Of a stretch of 64,000 nucleotides of DNA, positions 34,806-45,861 are shown piece by piece; the stretch's first letter is position 1, and each line of letters begins with the position of its first letter. Below the pieces are notes generated by a model. That model saw nothing but the letters and a program-made list of their open reading frames with translations. It did not search any database and was not told where the DNA came from. Both the position numbers and the translations under genes were made by a program. The stretch spans positions 620,001 to 684,000 of the forward strand of contig JAJTUP010000005.1 of NCBI GenBank assembly GCA_021399435.1. The letters run 5' to 3'. Origin of the DNA: Diaporthe sp. PMI_573 (lineage: Eukaryota; Ascomycota; Sordariomycetes; Diaporthales; Diaporthaceae).

Positions 34806-35603
34806 CCAAATGTGCAGGCTTGGAGTACTTCATCGCTCGGTTCATACTGCAGCGAGATGTTCCATCATGATATCACAGACAGGGTAAGTCCTGTGACAGA
34901 TATTGACCGCTCATTACTACGCACTTGACGAGTAGGTTGGTCGCCGATTGTGGCAGCAACTTCTGACCCTATATATGCACACTACGCATCTATCTCAATG
35001 TACCTAGATATATACCACTGAGGATACAAGTACTTCCCCCGGATTGTTAATGGAACCCGTCAAATTGGTAACGTATCAAGGCCTAATATACGTGTATACA
35101 ATCCAAAGAGACCTGCAACCTTGGAACTAGGAACCTGTAGGCAGGCATGCGGGGAACCTCGATGGCATGGTTGCGAGCCAAGACTTGCGGTTGGTCAGGT
35201 GTAACCATGGAGCTGCAAGTCGGGGTTCCATGGCCGATGCTACGACGTGCCGTGTGATCAACAATCCGCATGATGCCTCTAGATCACATGAATAGAGCAT
35301 AAAGGCGATAAATCGGCAGTAGATATCGCGAAGTGAGTAATTTGGGTGGGAGGAATCTTGATAGAAGGCAAGAAGAATGACGAAATTCGAGTGGAGGCAG
35401 CGGGGAAGATAGTAATCCAGGGCACACCAAGGATTACCATTGTTACGAGAACACCTTGACGGCCAAAGCCGCTAAACACTGAATGGTTTGAGCATACATC
35501 ATGGAGGTGTATTTGCAACAAGAACGGAGGATTCGCTCTGCAATGGCCGTCTGGGGGCCTGGAATCTGCCTGATTTCTACAGAACTTGTTTTCGGTTGGG
35601 AGT
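34806..35603. other. Intergenic, no gene recognised
   Basis: No motif-bearing frame. The stretch ends at the target-site duplication of repeat copy 3. Confidence 0.4.
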
Positions 35604-35617
35604 CTAGACATCCTTCG

Positions 35618-35796
35618 CCACGTGACACAGGCAATCGTATTCTAAACCCACTGTTATCGGCATTGTTTTTTTTTTTAAAAAAAAAAAAAAAACCAAAAAA
35701 AAAAAAACTGGGGTGTTTAAGCGTTTACCACTGTATGAAGGGACAGCCTACATGTTGCTTAAGAAGCGTACGTACACGGACTAAAAACGAAACCAC
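35618..35796 (+). repeat. Short interspersed repeat, copy 3
   Basis: 179 bp with a 14-bp direct repeat CTAGACATCCTTCG at both ends (35604-35617 and 35797-35810). It begins CCACGTGACACAGGCAATCG, contains T10 followed by A-rich tracts, then the common core, and ends AAAACGAAACCACC. Relative to copy 2 it lacks the first 30 or so bases of the variable end. Confidence 0.88.
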
Positions 35797-35810
35797 CTAG
35801 ACATCCTTCG

Positions 35811-36294
35811 TCTTCACATACATTGCTAAGAGTGGTGAGGGAGTTTTAGGTGCGTTATCTGATAGCTACCCTACTAAAGAAAAACGCACCCAGACTGGAA
35901 CCCATTGCACCGTAATAGTCAGAGATTCGGCTTCGTCAAATCATATATACTTTCAGCGTGCTGTTCATCCGAATGAATCCGTTGGCATCCATGTATCATA
36001 CTGTGGAGTCAACAGGTGTTGGCTAGTGACAATCTAAACTTTTAAGATTAAGTTAAGATTTCCCATTTAACCAGCACAGCTCATTCAGGCTGCTACTGGA
36101 ATAACTCAAATGCCTTGTTGAAATATTCCATCCTCGGTATAAGTATGGGGCTATGGATGACAGCTGAAAACCTTAGTGAATAAGGTGTCGTATTCAACTT
36201 TATTTCAATTCAATTTCGCTTTAAAGGCCCGAGCCTGTAAAGCAAAGCGCAATGCATGTTCGTCTGTCACAGTCTGTACTACCACTCGTCTGAG
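35811..36294. other. Intergenic, upstream of the small secreted protein gene
   Basis: No gene is seen; it leads into the TATA box at 36295. Confidence 0.35.
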
Positions 36295-36302
36295 TATATA
36301 AA
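36295..36302 (+). promoter_or_regulatory. TATA box of small secreted protein gene
   Basis: TATATAAA followed by a pyrimidine-rich tract (CCCCCCCTCGCTCTT), 165 bp upstream of the ATG at 36467, a classic arrangement of highly expressed fungal genes. Confidence 0.55.
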
Positions 36303-36466
36303 TCCCCCCCTCGCTCTTGAACCAAGGCTAAGTTCTCCTGACACTTGTAGCCATCAATGCACCTTCATCGATCACTCAATGAAAACGTTGCCAATTCAAT
36401 CCCATTTGCAATAGCCCACCCTGATCAAAGGTCTTTCACCATATCTTTACAGCAATCAAACACAAC

Positions 36467-36820
36467 ATGCCCTACATCCCCAAGGTCACCCTCGCCCTGC
36501 TCACCACCCTGGCGGCCATAGCCGACGTGGCCTATGCGGGCATCCAGGTGTGCCCCGCGGGCGCCTCGGTGCTGATCGGCGACGGGCGGCAGTACTCTAT
36601 CTGCCCCGGGACCGACTACCGGGGCGAGACGCGCGAGGAGATCCCGAACATCCAGACCGTCAGGGAGTGCGGCCTGATCTGCGACGGCGCCAGGTTCAGC
36701 CGGGGGTGGGACTGTACGCGCGTCTCGTTCCGGCCCTCGCTTCAGACGTGCTACCTCAAGGTCTCGACGGGGGTGGAGTGGGTAGTTGACCCAAATTACG
36801 ACACGGCCGTCCGGAAATGA
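36467..36820 (+). CDS. Small secreted six-cysteine protein, Apple/PAN-like
   Basis: 117 residues. MPYIPKVTLALLTTLAAIAD is followed by VAYA, a strong signal peptide, leaving a mature protein of about 93 residues with six cysteines (VCPAG, ICPGTD, RECGLICD, DCTRV, TCYLK). The spacing and the final CYLK plus aromatic pattern resemble fungal PAN/Apple domains, which bind protein or carbohydrate. The coding region is markedly GC-rich compared with both flanks and uses mostly G/C third positions, as expected for a highly expressed or recently acquired gene. Role unknown; an effector-like or wall protein is plausible. Confidence 0.75.
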   Translation: MPYIPKVTLALLTTLAAIADVAYAGIQVCPAGASVLIGDGRQYSICPGTDYRGETREEIPNIQTVRECGLICDGARFSRGWDCTRVSFRPSLQTCYLKVSTGVEWVVDPNYDTAVRK

Positions 36821-37842
36821 TCCCTTCTGGGTGGCAGGCCGGGGGGGGGCCTCGACAGCTGTAGAGGAGGGTGTACGAGATTACTTCGGGGGACTTGGAG
36901 GATAGCTGACGGGGCGATAGTGGTGGAAGAGGATACGTGGTTGTGTTTGTGGCTGCTGTGGACTTCGCCGGCACGCCTACCACGTACTTAATTTCCTTTC
37001 TCATGTGCATTAGGATCTCGGCATTGCTTCAACCAACGTCACACAGTTGAGTCTCACTAAGTCCTGTATTAAGGTGCTATCTGTTCAATTTTGCATGCCA
37101 TGAGACAACCTATAGTTACTTTTTTTATATGCTAGTGTCAGCTCTACAGCCCTGGCAGTATATCAAGTCTTGTCAATTATCCAGAGCGCTTATATAAGGA
37201 GGTGCCTGTATTCAACCATAGTCATGCCGATACATGGTAATATTATTGTGCACCTTGACATGAGATTCGCTGCTAGAAGTCAATGTCGATAGCTACCTAT
37301 CGGAACGCTTATACAAGTCGACACTGGTGGATTGAAGTTATTTAGATGGTTTCGTTCTTAATCCGTATACATCCGAAGGCGTATGCGGTCCCTTCATACA
37401 GTGGTAAACGCTCATGAAGTTATTTAACTCACATGAATACCTGCATGCCTTAAGGCTGATGTCCCAATTCTCTTCCCATAGTTGGCTTCATAGAGGAATT
37501 GGGCTTGAGGGACGAAGTCATTAAGAGTATTATTATTCAATTCGTAGCTTAGCCCAACCAACTTATCACCTAGTCTATAATAGATCATGTGATACGGCCT
37601 AGTCACGTACAATGAACCTTAATCACTTCCCTTGGTGAGCTCGTGGTGTACGGCAATGAATTCAACTTTTTATCCGCGTAACTGAACATGAACGGTACAT
37701 GAGGAAGAGGAAGTGAGACATATGTCTGACCCAACTCGCGGCTCAAGTCTACTTGAAGGGCGACACGCCTCTTGCAACTCGCCCACCGCGAGGCCAACAG
37801 TCATCCGGAGCATGATCGTCATGAGCGGTACCTGAGGGCCAT
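36821..37842. other. Intergenic, contains repeat copy 4
   Basis: No gene is seen between the small secreted protein and the 3' end of the P450, apart from the short interspersed repeat at 37345-37414. Confidence 0.4.
37345..37414 (-). repeat. Short interspersed repeat, copy 4 (truncated)
   Basis: 70 bp flanked by a 12-bp direct repeat TGAAGTTATTTA (37333-37344 and 37415-37426). The constant end ATGGTTTCGTTCTTAATCC is at left. The core CCCTTCATACAGTGGTAAACG is at right, where the copy stops. Confidence 0.85.
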
Positions 37843-39526
37843 CTAAGCAGACGGGCGCTGACATGGACGGGTGCTGACATAGACGGGCCAGTCGTAGGGA
37901 ACCATCGTGAAAAAGGCTCGCCACTTCCAGGGCTCGCTAGGGTTGACGAGACGAAGGTCATAGTCGCGGACGATCGTCGACAGTATTTTTGACAGCTCCA
38001 TCTTCGCATAGTGCTGGCCTGGACAAGACATGTAGCCTGCACCAAACTAGGACCACAGCTGTTATTAGCCCACAGGTTCCTGAGGCAAGTGTGCGGGAAG
38101 AACAGCAGCGCGGAGACTTACCGGGCACCAATACTTGTCGAGGTGAGCGGCATTCGGGCCGAGCCATCTGTCGGGGTTGAACTCAAGCTGGTTGATAGGG
38201 CAATGTCAGTCATGTGTTTTACTTGCATTCGAATGAACGGTACACGTTGGAGGTAACCCGTACCGCATCAGGCCCCCAAATCTCCTTGGAGTGGTGAATG
38301 ACCCACGGGCTGACCGAGACGGTGGTGCCCTCGGGAAGTGTCCTGCCCCCAATGGTCAGGCCTCCCTTGGGCGCCACGCGCGGCAGGCCCATTGGCACAG
38401 GGTTGTGGATCCTCAGCGACTCCTTGAGGCAGGCCTGGAAGAAGGGCAGGCTGGCGGCGTCGTTGTAGTCGATGACCTTGGAGCCGCAGCTCCCGTCGAC
38501 CTCCCGGGCCGCCAGGATCTCGTCCCGGGCCCTCGCCCACAGCGCCGGGTGCCGTGCCATGTGGTACAGGAAGCTCTGGGAGGCGCACGAGATGGTGTCC
38601 GAGCCGGCGCCCACGTTGGCCGTGGCGTTGGCGAGGATGTCCTTGTCAGTGAGGCGCTCCGGGTGGTCGGCCGAGGTCTTGAGCCAGTGCGCCACGACGT
38701 CGAAGCGCGCGTCCGGGTTGGCGCGGCGCTCCTCCAGCGCGCCGAATGCTGTGTTGAAGAGGTGGCCCCACGGCAGCAGCTTGGTGGTCACCGGGTTGAG
38801 GGCTGCCAGCTGGATGCCCCTGAAGTGCGAGACGAGTGCGTGCATGGCGATGAGCTTGACGTTGGTGGCTATGCTGCCGCCGATGTCCGCCCCTGCGGCG
38901 AGGTACCCGAACGGCTTGCTGAAGAGGACCTCCCCGAGCAGGTCGAAGGTCAGGAAGGTGATGTAGTGGTCCAGGTCCATGGCCTTCCCCGAGGCGGCGT
39001 AGCTGTCCATCCAGCCGAGCAGCTTCTCCACAAGGCCGTTGATGGCCTCCTCGGACTTGAGGGCATTGGTCAGCGTGTAGCCGGAGGCGAACTGCTTCGA
39101 CAGCTCTACCTTGCGCTTTGGGTCGGTGATGGACATGGGGTTCTGGAAGCGCCAATCCGGAAACGTGCTCATCTTGTACATGTCACCTTTCTCTAGGGGT
39201 GCCAGAAGCACCCTCCGGATGGCGTCAGGGTGGCTCACGCTCACCTCATTGTTGGCCAGGCGGACGAAGTGCCCGTACTTTTCGTGTGCCTGGGTCAGCT
39301 GCTCGTTCTGGTTGCCATCGATCGTGATCCGCAGGTGCCAGAGCCTCGAGAAGGATGCCCAGAACGGGCCTGGGATGTCTCTGAGCGGGGAGAAGTATCG
39401 ACGGTAGATGATGATGGTGATGAGTAGGACCACCGAGCCAATAGCCAAGGCGGCTGGCCCGCTGTTCCAAGACAGGGCTGCTTGGGGCCCATGGAGGCTT
39501 GTGCCGGAGAGCGTCTTGTTTAACAT
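37843..39526 (-). CDS. Cytochrome P450 monooxygenase (pisatin-demethylase-like group)
   Basis: Microsomal P450 of 510 residues in three exons: 39526-38264, 38187-38122 and 38046-37843. The N-terminus has a membrane anchor (ALAIGSVVLLITIIIYRRYF) and the proline hinge DIPGPFW. The I-helix motif is GAGSDT, the K-helix ExxR is KESLR, FNPDRW stands in the PERF region, and the heme-binding FGAGYMSCPG carries Cys451. All signature residues are present, so it should be active. An in-frame ATG at 39616 would prepend 30 residues. The coding region is very GC-rich, which creates long meaningless antisense frames. It is a likely hydroxylase for the polyketide or another small molecule in this neighbourhood. 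Confidence 0.92.
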
Positions 39527-40126
39527 GACTACCTTCTTCAAAAGCCAAGCATTTGAGAATTGCGCGTACAGTAACGAATACGACGGAGTGAGTAAAGCGC
39601 AGCGAGCCAAGCGCAAGATGGAGCGAGGTCGTCGCCGGTACCTTTTACAGGTACTCAGCGCTATGTATCAGGGGGTTGCTTTGCTTGTCGGGCAGGCTTC
39701 AAACGTCCCATAGTCGTCCAGGGACCAATTTTCATGAGCCTCGGCCTCCATAATTGTGGCCTCACTTGCGCAACGGTCATGTTGGCTGGTTGGTCTGTTC
39801 ACTAAGTTTATGGAGTCATGTGATTACCTACAAGGCCATTGGCTCTGCAAGATGGGACTCCGCAGCGCTGCAGATTCTAGTGTAGTTTGTGATTATTTGG
39901 CCGTTGGCTAAGAACCGAGAAATGACAGCTCCCGGATTAAACCCCAGACTAGTTCGAGCGATACATATAGTGGCATGATACATGACTAATATGTTTGTTG
40001 TGCCTACATAATTTTGAGTTTATAACATAGAATTAGGCGGCTTCATCGCGTTCTGTTGCATGGCCGAGAGCCCGGTTCCAGAGCCCCGGTTCTTGGGATC
40101 CTGGTGCGATATACATGCAATAGTAA
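39527..40126. other. Intergenic, no gene recognised
   Basis: Probable promoter of the P450 gene; otherwise nothing is visible. Confidence 0.35.
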
Positions 40127-40531
40127 AGGTGTGGCACAGCACTCCAACTCGAAACGCTCTTGCGCTTCTCCGGCAAGCAGCCCGATTACCGAATTCACGA
40201 TATTGCAATCAGGCATTTGGACGGGTACTGGTTTGGGAAGGATCGCATGTGGGGAGACTTATTTCCTCATCACTGGAGAACGCCCAACGCGCTGGCTCTT
40301 CATCATTATGGTCAGGCAGTTGGCGAAGAGTCATATCTCAGGATCGCAGAGGATATCATTCAAAGTAATCTCGCACTTTTTGCCAGTGGCAGAGGAAGTT
40401 GTGCATGGATATATCCAGCGTCCGTCAATGGTCGACCTGGTCATCATCATGCTCACATCTATGCGAATGACCAGAATTGGGCATTGAATCAAATGTTGCG
40501 GATTTTTAGATGGAAAAAAGTGTCGAATTAG
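40127..40531 (+). pseudogene. DUF5695 (six-hairpin glycosidase-like) protein, C-terminal relic
   Basis: A frame reads GTALQLETLLRFSGKQPD, IRHLDGYWFGKDRMWGD, LFPHHWRTPNALALHHYGQA, SCAWIYPASVNGRPG and YANDQNWALNQMLRI, ending at 40531. The order (WGD-FPH-W, YAQATG-like, SCAYLYP, NG, ANDQDW) is the C-terminal end of fungal DUF5695 proteins, which look like secreted six-hairpin carbohydrate enzymes. Two stops precede the fragment and no upstream exons are seen, so roughly 85% of the gene is gone. Confidence 0.55.
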
Positions 40532-40596
40532 AACAACTGAGTAGATAAATATACCCGCTGTGGGGCAATTGTATATATGTACAAGGAGCAGGAGCG

Positions 40597-42240
40597 TCAT
40601 GACTGGCCCGCAAGTTGGTTCAGCCACCTTTCCATATCAGCCATGATGCGCTCCCCCAGCGTCGAATCAACAGCGCAGTCTGGCCAGTTGGCGCCGATAG
40701 ACATCCCCCCGCCAGCGGCGCTGACTGGGGAAAACTCGATGGCGGCAGCGGGGACCTCAGCGCTGAGGCCGAACTGAGCTCGCTCGATCGACCACGTCTG
40801 GACGTCCGAGACCGACTTAGTGTCCTCGTCGGTCGCCGACGTTATTGTGGTCGTGGTGCTAGTGATTTTCTTCCCTGTTGACGCGGTGCCGTCCACCACG
40901 CCAATGTTGGTCACCAGCCACGAAAACTGGCGCGTCTTCTTCGCCTGGTCCATCATCGTCTGCTGCCAGTCTGTAACGTATTTGAAAACCCCAACCAGGT
41001 CGTTTCGCAACCCTTTGTCCAGCCTGGACACTATCTCCCGCCGGCTCCGTGCCGACACGGCCCAGAGCTCGCGCTGGATGTCGGCGGACAGGTCTTTCCC
41101 CTCATTAGCATTGGCCGGCAGCTTTGAACGAATTCGCTTCACTAGGCGGGCGTCGTATTTATGGAGCGCCTGAGTCACGTAGTTTGCCACTGCTCTGTCG
41201 TACGACACCCATGGAACGTCTGGCGGTGCTGGAGGGAGATTTCTGCGGTGGTCCACGATGGTAGAACTTTGGAAACCAGGGGCGGCCTTGCTGTTAAGAT
41301 GCGATGAGAAGGCGATAAGCGCTAGTCCGTGTATAAGGGCGGTGATTGTAGTCTTGTTCTTTCGGCAGAGGGCTAGGATCGCAACGAGAGATGCCTGGTC
41401 TATGGAAAAGGCCCGGTACTGGGTTTTATACGGTGAGGTGTGAATCGGACACCAGGATGCTTGGGACACGTCTCGGTTGAGAAATGGAGGCCGAATTTCC
41501 TCCCATATTGACTTTGCGAGGTACTTGAGACCTACTGGGAGACTTCTCAAGCTCTCGATTGGGGCTGGGAGCAAGGGGGTAGCCTGAGGCAGTTTAAGGA
41601 TATCACCATCCAAGCCCGTGCGCTCGTTTGCTCCGTTCTCAGCATTGAGCATCTCGACCAAGTCTTCGTGAAACACCTTGGCACCTACAGCGTCGAATTG
41701 CGGGAGGTTCCAAGTCAGTAGGACCTCCATTGTAGAAGCATCTCCTTGCCGAATTATGGTGATCCACCAGCCCGGTTGCTTGATGGAAATGTCTGGGAAA
41801 CGTTCGTCGAGCTTGGCGGAAAAGGTTCCTTGAACTACCTTTTCAAAGTCATCATGGTCTTCGATATAAACCCATTTTATATGTTGCGTTAAGTCTAGAC
41901 TCTCCAGCTGAATCCAAGACGGTGTCTGTGAAGTGACATCCGTCATGCCGACTTGCAGCATCGGATGTCTCATAATGGTGTCGACGACAGCGACTTTCAC
42001 TGCCTTCTCCAGTTGAGTCCGCGACTCTGCCGGTGCAAGGTGCGGCGGGATTGCATAACGACAAGAGAGAACAGTGCCCCGATACTGGTCCAGCAAATAC
42101 ATGGCCAGTTGGTACGACTCGCTGCATACATGGCCCTTGGTTAGCTGCACTGAGATACCATGCCAGTATGTCGAATTAATTACTTACTTGATGCCGAAAC
42201 CACGCAGCACCGTCATCTTTGTGCCCTGTTTAACTGCCAT
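40597..42240 (-). CDS. AATase-family acyltransferase with altered active site
   Basis: CoA-dependent acyltransferase of the fungal alcohol-acetyltransferase family (PF07247/condensation-like fold). About 515 codons are open from around 42150 to the TAG at 40597. A short first exon at 42240 (MAVKQGTKMTVLRGFGIK, then GTAAGT) gives the family opening. However, the obvious splice to 42144 leaves the frame one base off, so the true start is uncertain. The catalytic HxxxD segment, normally like WHHALADG, reads WNLPQFDA (about residues 147-154 of the open frame), so the essential His is Leu while Asp stays. Later blocks (IHGLALIAFSSHLN, VVDGTA) match the family. Adjacent to the P450, it could esterify the polyketide alcohol if still active. 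Confidence 0.75.
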
Positions 42241-43259
42241 GGTTCGTTGCTGACGCTCCAAATCACGAAGAGACAGGGCTGATAAGTACTCAAGTGCTAA
42301 TGCTGCCAGAGCACGCGTGCAATGGCGTGGCGATATGATGGCCTACCAAGTATGCAACTGAGTATAAAATGTTGTGACACGATGGGAAAACACTTGGATG
42401 GAGGAATCAGCGGTTGGTTTTATGCCTAGATTGACAGTGCCTTAGGGACGCATGGGCTAGGCTCGGATTGAGCTTAGCCTACTGTGTAGACCCATGTGTC
42501 TGTGGAGATTCACTCGGGTTCCACTCCACATTGGCTTGAAGTGTGCATCAATTTAGGTGAAGTTTATGAGGATGCTGGCCTAACGAAGAATGGAAGGCAG
42601 GAATGGCCCTACGAACGCCCGTTGGCTGCAGGGGTGCGGCGTGAGGGCCTATGATTGCGCGAGTTCATGCTCTCAGCCGTCGGAGGCCTTGACGAAACCG
42701 CCCAGGCGTGACTCGACGGTATTCAACGCCTTCAAATTCCAACAAATTGGACGCGCCCTTTCAAAATAAGTCTCCGGACACATTCTTTTTGTGTGTGGCA
42801 GTGGGTTCCCAAACCTCCCATGTGCCTGATTATCTACCGATGAGCCAACAAAACGGGAGGCTGGCCAGAAGGATTGCATGGAGCAATCGAGGGATGCATG
42901 GCACATGCAGAATGCACGTGGGTGCAATCCTTCCTGGTGCAACCTTTAGGGGCCGAAGCGCGCAAGGCCGGGGCCCTCGGAAGACATGTGCTGAAAATGG
43001 GTCGTCGACTGTTGGCTGACACGGCCGCGTTACCTGCAAGGTTCCATTTGCAAAGAGCATCTTGGCCTATTTGGGTCAAGCCGGATTCCTGTGTGCCAAC
43101 GGGCCCCAAGCACGGAATAGTGTCAGGGCCATGGGGCTGAACGCCCGCGAGACCCATCACCCGGCCCATTCACACTGCATAGCTCACTTTATCTTATCAG
43201 CGCCCGAAACCACGAGTGAATATTGTCTCCTGATGATTCGCCCAGGGGTGACGCGTATC
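42241..43259. other. Intergenic, no gene recognised
   Basis: One kilobase upstream of the acyltransferase. Several 60-110 codon frames overlap on both strands without motifs. Confidence 0.4.
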
Positions 43260-44457
43260 TAGTTATCTCGTACCGGATCGTCTCGCACTGCTTCCATTCT
43301 TTCCGGAATATATATGCCTTGAACTCTCCATAAACGCCAGGGCCCGTAGCTCATCGGGAGTGCGTGCAATGCCCGACTCCAGACTGGGCATCAGAGGCTT
43401 GAGCAATGGAAGGCAAGACGTGATTACACTTGTGGTGACCACAACTTGGTTCAGCATGGTGGGCAGCCAGATACTATAGTGGACGTGATATAAGCAAAAC
43501 GTATGCGTTCCAATAGTCTACCAATTGTGTTACTGCTGCCATAGGAACCCTGGGATCACCTTAGGTAAGCTGCGACTCGGCTTCAAAGAAAGGTGAAACC
43601 CACATAGCCCTGGATATGAATACCATAAGGACCAAGGCACGTTGGGACCTTGACATGTGGAGCATTCCAATGATCCAGACAAGACAGACGGGTCCAATCC
43701 GATCTCCGCCACTGTGTTTACCACTGCGAAATATGTCCACCAAGCTGTCTCTTGGATAACAACACAACTTCATTTGAACATGACTTGCCGTAAGCAGTGG
43801 CATATTCGATCGATACAATGATCACGACTGAAGAAATCCCATACACTAGGCATTGCCCATTGAAATAGTGACAATGGTGTTGCAGACAGCCGCCATAAAT
43901 CGCTCAGAAATAACAAGGCGATATTCACCCTAAGGTGATTTTTTTTCACGGATTAATTCGAGTGATGAAGATGGAGATCGGCCATTTGATGAGAGCAAGG
44001 GTTAGAATGAAAAGTGGCAGGCTGGCGCAGACAGACTGGAGGCAAGCTGTCAGCATAAACCAAGCACAGGCTACTTGGGGAGGCAGAAGAGATGAGCAGG
44101 GCAATTCCCTTAGCCACGATTTCCAAGTCCTTCTGTGTGGTAGTAGCGGTCGACTTTCCGATGCCATGGGTGGCAGCAATTGCAATATTACAGAGGCATT
44201 GACCAAGTGAAGTCACCTGTATAGACAAGTGCCCGGTAGGACTTCCGGGTTTTGGGAAGCGAAACCACATTTTGGTGATCACCTGAGCCAAAGCCTGCAT
44301 AGAATGATCCCGCTCTAGCTCTTTTCGAGACAAAATATCGGGTCCCCAAATAGGCGGGAAAGCTGAAGATATTAGCGATGAATGGGAACCAGACCAGGAC
44401 GTTCGTAACTGCGCTGACCACGTCTGCTTCTACAACAACACTCTGCAGCTGTTCCAC
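43260..44457 (-). pseudogene. Rhodopsin-domain (SAT4-family) membrane protein relic
   Basis: Pieces of a second rhodopsin-domain protein in scattered frames: LGTRYFVSKRARAG, IAATHGIGKS with TQKDLEIVAKG, TLALIKWPISIFITRINP, VCLVWIIGMLHMSRSQRALV, and at the end QVVVTTSVITSCLPLLKPLM with SLESGIARTPDELR. The order matches the family from helix 1 to the C-terminal tail. Frame changes between pieces, beyond what short introns explain, indicate a pseudogene. Confidence 0.5.
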
Positions 44458-44460
44458 GAC

Positions 44461-45047
44461 TCACAGATTGTGAGATCTGGAGGCTAATGCAGTGGGCGAT
44501 AACCCACTGGAGTGGGTCATTCCTTTGTGTAACTTAGTGAGACGGCACTGCAGGACCACGATCTCTGACTACCGTCACGGATTCTTACTTCCAAGTCACT
44601 GTCTGCATGCGAGTTCATCAGTCCCCAAATTTCGCTCCCAGTTCTTTCTTATCATGATAGGAGGGCTGGATTGCATCTTACTCCAAATTGTGCTTTCTTC
44701 TATAAATACGCACAAATGATCACCTGGTGCTGCTGCCCGCATTACCCACCCAAATGGATGTGTGGTGCAGGGGATTGAAAGCAGTTGGTTGACTTGCACT
44801 GCAGCTCTCACGGCTCGGCGGCTTGGACTGTTCCCAAAGTGCTGACTGATCACCGTTGGCCAAGCATCAGTAAGGCAGCATTGTTGGGCACTGCACGCTG
44901 CAGGTGTTCCATACCCTGTGTGGCTAGCTCATCTGAGCTGATGCGCAACTCGCTGACGCTCTTGATAACGCTGGCCTTCTGATGTAGATTTTCTTTCCAG
45001 CTGCCACCGTTGCTCTTCCACCATTTGAATGGTCACTCATCACAGAA
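44461..45047. other. Intergenic, promoter side of the GNAT gene
   Basis: No coding motif is seen. Confidence 0.35.
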
Positions 45048-45861
45048 ATGATTCTCAAGCTCCAAGAAATTGACCAGGAGGTCGATTTCCATGCGATTTC
45101 CAGATGCCTCTTCGAATCGCATGAAGACCCTCCTCAGAAGTTTTTCCACCTCTGGTTTCCAATTCACGGGAACGACGAGCAGGCTCGGGAGAATGCCATC
45201 GAAGAAGGTGCCACGAGGTTAAAACTCTGGCACACGGAGGATCCGTCCAGCAACTGGAGGAAGGTGGTCGACACAGAATCTGGAAGGATCGCTGGGGCCG
45301 CCCTTTGGAACATTCACCACGAAAATCCTTTTGCAGTCCCTGATGACCTGGAAGTTACTTGGTTCCCTGAAGGTGGTTCTCGGGAGTTTGTCGAGCAGAT
45401 GATTACACAGTACGATGCTCCAAGAGCCGAAGCCGCCCAGAAGCCCCATGTTTGTAAGCAGATATGAGTCTTGGCTCTTTTTTCCCCCCGTCCTCTCGGC
45501 TCCTCCCTTTTTGATCTCTCAAGGAATCACGAGTATTACATGATAACTAGAATATCTAGACCTTTTTGTGTTATTCACACACCCCGATTATCGGCGCAAA
45601 GGTGTGGGACAGCAATTACTGAACTGGGGCGTGGAAAAGGCAGACGAGCTCAGGCTTGACATTTTTCTGGATTCTACTTCTCCAGGGAGGCCATTGTACG
45701 AGGCCAATGGCTTCTCATATTTGCAGGAGAACCATATACGTCCGAAGAAAGATCATGCGGATCACCAGTGGCAAGAGGTGGAGAAGAAAGTTGGGGCAAT
45801 AACATTTTGGCCTATGAAGAGACCCGCCAGCCAGGGGGAGAAAAGGGACAAGGTCAGATGA
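45048..45861 (+). CDS. GNAT-family N-acetyltransferase
   Basis: Two exons (45048-45453 and 45560-45861) give 235 residues. The intron has GTAAGC..TCTAG ends and restores LFVLFTHPDYRRKGVGQQLL, the acetyl-CoA-binding motif A (R-R-K-G-V-G). The N-terminal half (ESHEDPPQKFFHLWFP, GRIAGAALWNIH) and the C-terminal GRPLYEANGFSYL (motif B) match fungal GNAT proteins of unknown substrate. It lies between relics and looks intact. No pathway link is evident. Confidence 0.85.

Noticed and set aside
38291..39196. 301-codon plus-strand open frame opposite the P450
   Set aside because: Antisense shadow of a GC-rich coding exon; arginine/glycine-rich with no domain, while the minus strand has every P450 motif.
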